From assembly GCA_947629975.1 (NCBI GenBank), contig CANRFU010000003.1:1-43635 (forward strand): DNA of 43,635 bases. Reading direction: 5' to 3'. Below the pieces are notes generated by a model. The model saw nothing but the letters and a program-made list of their open reading frames with translations. It had not been told where the DNA came from and searched no databases. Below, in pieces: positions 42,297 through 43,635 of this stretch. Origin of the DNA: an uncultured Oscillospiraceae bacterium. Lineage in GTDB: Bacteria; Bacillota; Clostridia; Oscillospirales; Oscillospiraceae. The first letter of the stretch is position 1. The number at the start of each line of letters is the position of its first letter. The translations under genes and the position numbers were made by a program.

Positions 42297-42575
42297 TCAG
42301 CGCAGCAGCCGGGAGAAGAAGCCGCCTTTGACCGGCCCCGCGTCGTCCTCGTAGGACACCGAGTCGATGTCCCCCTCCACCTTCAGGTCGCCCCCGTCCA
42401 GGGACAGCTTTTCGATGTGGAGGTCGCTGCCCGCCACCACCATAGCCCCCTTGGAGGTGGACAGGACGATGGAGTTCTCGTCGAACCGCTCCACGTCCTC
42501 CACCCCGGACACGGTGAGGCTTTTCCGCTCCTCGATCACCACATGGTGCGGGGCCGCCATTCCCTCATACGCCAT
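42297..42575 (-). CDS. yabP: sporulation protein YabP
   Basis: A 92-aa protein of the YabP/YqfC family, needed for spore cortex assembly in the mother cell. The core is HHVVIEERKSLTVSGVEDVE, FDENSIVLSTSKGAMVVAGS and LHIEKLSLDGGDLKVEGDIDS, typical of this beta-rich fold. Length is close to the 100 aa of Bacillus YabP. GGGAG eight bases ahead supports ATG 42575; ATG 42590 is a weaker choice. A sigma-E-like promoter lies just upstream and yabQ follows after one base. Confidence 0.92.
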   Translation of the reverse strand: MAYEGMAAPHHVVIEERKSLTVSGVEDVERFDENSIVLSTSKGAMVVAGSDLHIEKLSLDGGDLKVEGDIDSVSYEDDAGPVKGGFFSRLLR

Positions 42576-42603
42576 TGGACCATCTCCCAAACCTTGATGG
42601 TCC

Positions 42604-42632
42604 AGTGTATGGGGTTTGTCCGGGAATTAGAA
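42604..42632 (-). promoter_or_regulatory. sigma-E-like sporulation promoter of yabPQ
   Basis: On minus, CATACACT matches the sigma-E -10 consensus CATACAnT exactly. TTCTAAT lies 14 bases upstream as a fair -35 element and overlaps the tyrA stop codon. yabP is sigma-E-dependent in Bacillus, which agrees. Confidence 0.55.
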
Positions 42633-43505
42633 CTTTGGATGGACGTCGTCGCCCCGGGCCCGCTCCAGATTGATCTGCTTTTTCCGGCCGGAGGCGTGGG
42701 TGAGCATCTCGGCCAGGGCCTCCGTGTCGCCCGACGCTATGGCCAGCCGGTAGGCGCGCAGCCGCTCCTCCAGCGCCTCCACCGTTTTGGTGAGGGCAGG
42801 GGCGTTGAGGGTGAACAGCTGGGTCCACGTGGGCACGTCCAGGCAGGCCACCCGGGTGCAGTCCCGAAAGGACCCTCCCTCAAAACCCTGGCAGGAGAAG
42901 AAATCCTCCCCGTCGCACACCGACACGGCGATGACGTGCATGAGCTGGCTGGTGTAGGCGATGAGCTCGTCATGGCGCTCCGGGGTGGTGCGGGTCACGT
43001 CCCCAAAGCGGCAGTAGGCCGCCATGCGGTACAGCAGGGCGATGTGTTCCTCGCTGCTGTTCTCCCCCGGAGTGATGATGAAGTGGGTGTTGCGGAACAG
43101 GGTGGCCTCGGCGTTGTCGATGCCGGAGACCTCCTTGCCCGCCATGGGATGGCAGCCAATGAAGTCCACGCCCTCCGGCAGACACCGGGCCGCCTCCGCG
43201 ATGGCGGTCTTGACGCCGCACACGTCGATGACCAGGGAGCCGGGCTTGAACCGGTCCCGGTTGTCCCGCAAAAAGGAGATGATGCCCGCCGGGTCCTGGC
43301 ACAGGATCACGATATCCGCCTCCGGCAGCTCCTCCTCCGGGTGGAAGGTGAGCCGGTCCGCCGCGTGGCGGGCCGCCGCCTTTTCATAGGTCCTCCGGGA
43401 GCGGACGCCGCCCACCACCTCGCAGCCGTCGAACCCCTGCAAGGCCATGGCCAGCGAGCCGCCGATGAGCCCCAGGCCCACCACCAGAATACGCTTCTGC
43501 TCCAT
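42627..43505 (-). CDS. tyrA: prephenate dehydrogenase
   Basis: A 292-aa enzyme turning prephenate into 4-hydroxyphenylpyruvate for tyrosine synthesis. The NAD-binding motif ILVVGLGLIGGSLAMAL is at 6-22. VIDVCGVKTAI, the substrate-binding CHPMAGKEVSGI (catalytic His about 122), and ERHDELIAYTSQLMHVIA follow, and QGFEGGSFRDCTRVA is the conserved late motif. There is no C-terminal ACT domain, so feedback by tyrosine through ACT is not expected. GGAGGCG precedes the ATG. The gene upstream is the end of a DAHP synthase, placing it in an aromatic-amino-acid operon. Confidence 0.95.
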   Translation of the reverse strand: MEQKRILVVGLGLIGGSLAMALQGFDGCEVVGGVRSRRTYEKAAARHAADRLTFHPEEELPEADIVILCQDPAGIISFLRDNRDRFKPGSLVIDVCGVKTAIAEAARCLPEGVDFIGCHPMAGKEVSGIDNAEATLFRNTHFIITPGENSSEEHIALLYRMAAYCRFGDVTRTTPERHDELIAYTSQLMHVIAVSVCDGEDFFSCQGFEGGSFRDCTRVACLDVPTWTQLFTLNAPALTKTVEALEERLRAYRLAIASGDTEALAEMLTHASGRKKQINLERARGDDVHPKF

Positions 43506-43524
43506 AAAAGAGCGCCTCCGTTCG

Positions 43525-43635
43525 TCAGATCTCCCGGCCCACCGCCGGGGCCAGGACCCGCAGCTTGTCCATCAGGGCCGCGAACTGGTCCGGGGTGATG
43601 GACTGGGCCCCGTCGCACAGGGCGTGGGCGGGGTC
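43525..43635 (-). CDS. aroF: 3-deoxy-7-phosphoheptulonate synthase, C-terminal fragment at window edge
   Basis: The last 36 codons of a gene cut by the window edge: [29 protein letters not shown], then GREI and TGA. DPAHAL-DG-QS followed by PEQF is the end of AroF/AroG-II-type DAHP synthases of Firmicutes, the first enzyme of the shikimate pathway. It ends 19 bases before the tyrA start, so the two are probably co-transcribed. Subtype and regulation cannot be judged from the fragment. Confidence 0.8.
   Translation of the reverse strand, partial: DPAHALCDGAQSITPDQFAALMDKLRVLAPAVGREI

Overview
The window looks like a chromosomal segment of a high-GC, spore-forming, Gram-positive anaerobe, most likely an Oscillospiraceae-type clostridium (the Flavonifractor/Lawsonibacter/Pseudoflavonifractor kind of genome). 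The grounds are a GC content that looks well above 60 % in the coding parts, AGGAGG-type ribosome sites, sigma-A promoters (TTGACA-17-TATAAT), the sporulation block yabP-yabQ-divIC-yabR, the Firmicutes class III fructose-bisphosphatase, and dispersed palindromic intergenic repeats of the kind common in that group. The genus is an inference. No rRNA, tRNA, CRISPR array or intact transposon is visible.

Layout. 1-389 is a clearly AT-richer, gene-poor stretch packed with hairpins, possibly the end of a mobile or repeat element. 390-3749 (minus) carries an LTA-synthase-like sulfatase fused to SLH domains, then a NYN-LOTUS RNA-metabolism protein. 3884-5410 (plus) is an ECF sigma factor with its putative anti-sigma partner. 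5669-7341 is a WYL regulator followed by a degenerate phosphohexomutase-like gene whose ribosome site lies in a hairpin. 7521-8915 is pyrE-radC. 9112-18206 reads as one long plus-strand unit starting at a LexA-boxed promoter: uvrB, a YbaK-type deacylase, a membrane M28 peptidase, uvrA, a small multidrug exporter, a histidine phosphatase and an M32 carboxypeptidase. fbp (minus) converges on it.

20377-23602 (plus) holds a lone Sfp-type transferase, a membrane glycosyltransferase, a 30-codon small ORF and prfB without the usual frameshift site. 23654-27406 (minus) is an envelope glycosylation operon: LCP ligase, GtrB-like transferase, GtrA flippase and a DUF6056-type polytopic protein. 27614-30678 (plus) is a Crp/Fnr-type regulator with an ABC importer; a perfect 11-bp-arm palindrome sits between its promoter and the start codon. 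30723-33725 (minus) pairs rlmB with a protein that keeps the topology of a P1B-type ATPase but lacks the catalytic motifs. ftsH and a zinc-ribbon flavoprotein follow on plus.

37382-40817 (minus) has an SGNH lipoprotein with a DUF4358 partner, a HAD phosphatase and a fused ThrE exporter. 40818-41038 contains back-to-back terminators implying a short plus-strand RNA. 41039-43635 (minus) runs aroF(partial)-tyrA-yabP-yabQ-divIC-yabR, with a sigma-E-like promoter in front of yabP and a 194-nt yabQ/divIC overlap.

Most of the window is housekeeping. The items most worth a second look are the pseudo-P-type ATPase, the pseudo-phosphohexomutase with a masked ribosome site, the Crp-ABC operator, the hairpin array at the left edge, the candidate small RNA near 40.9 kb and the small ORF before prfB.
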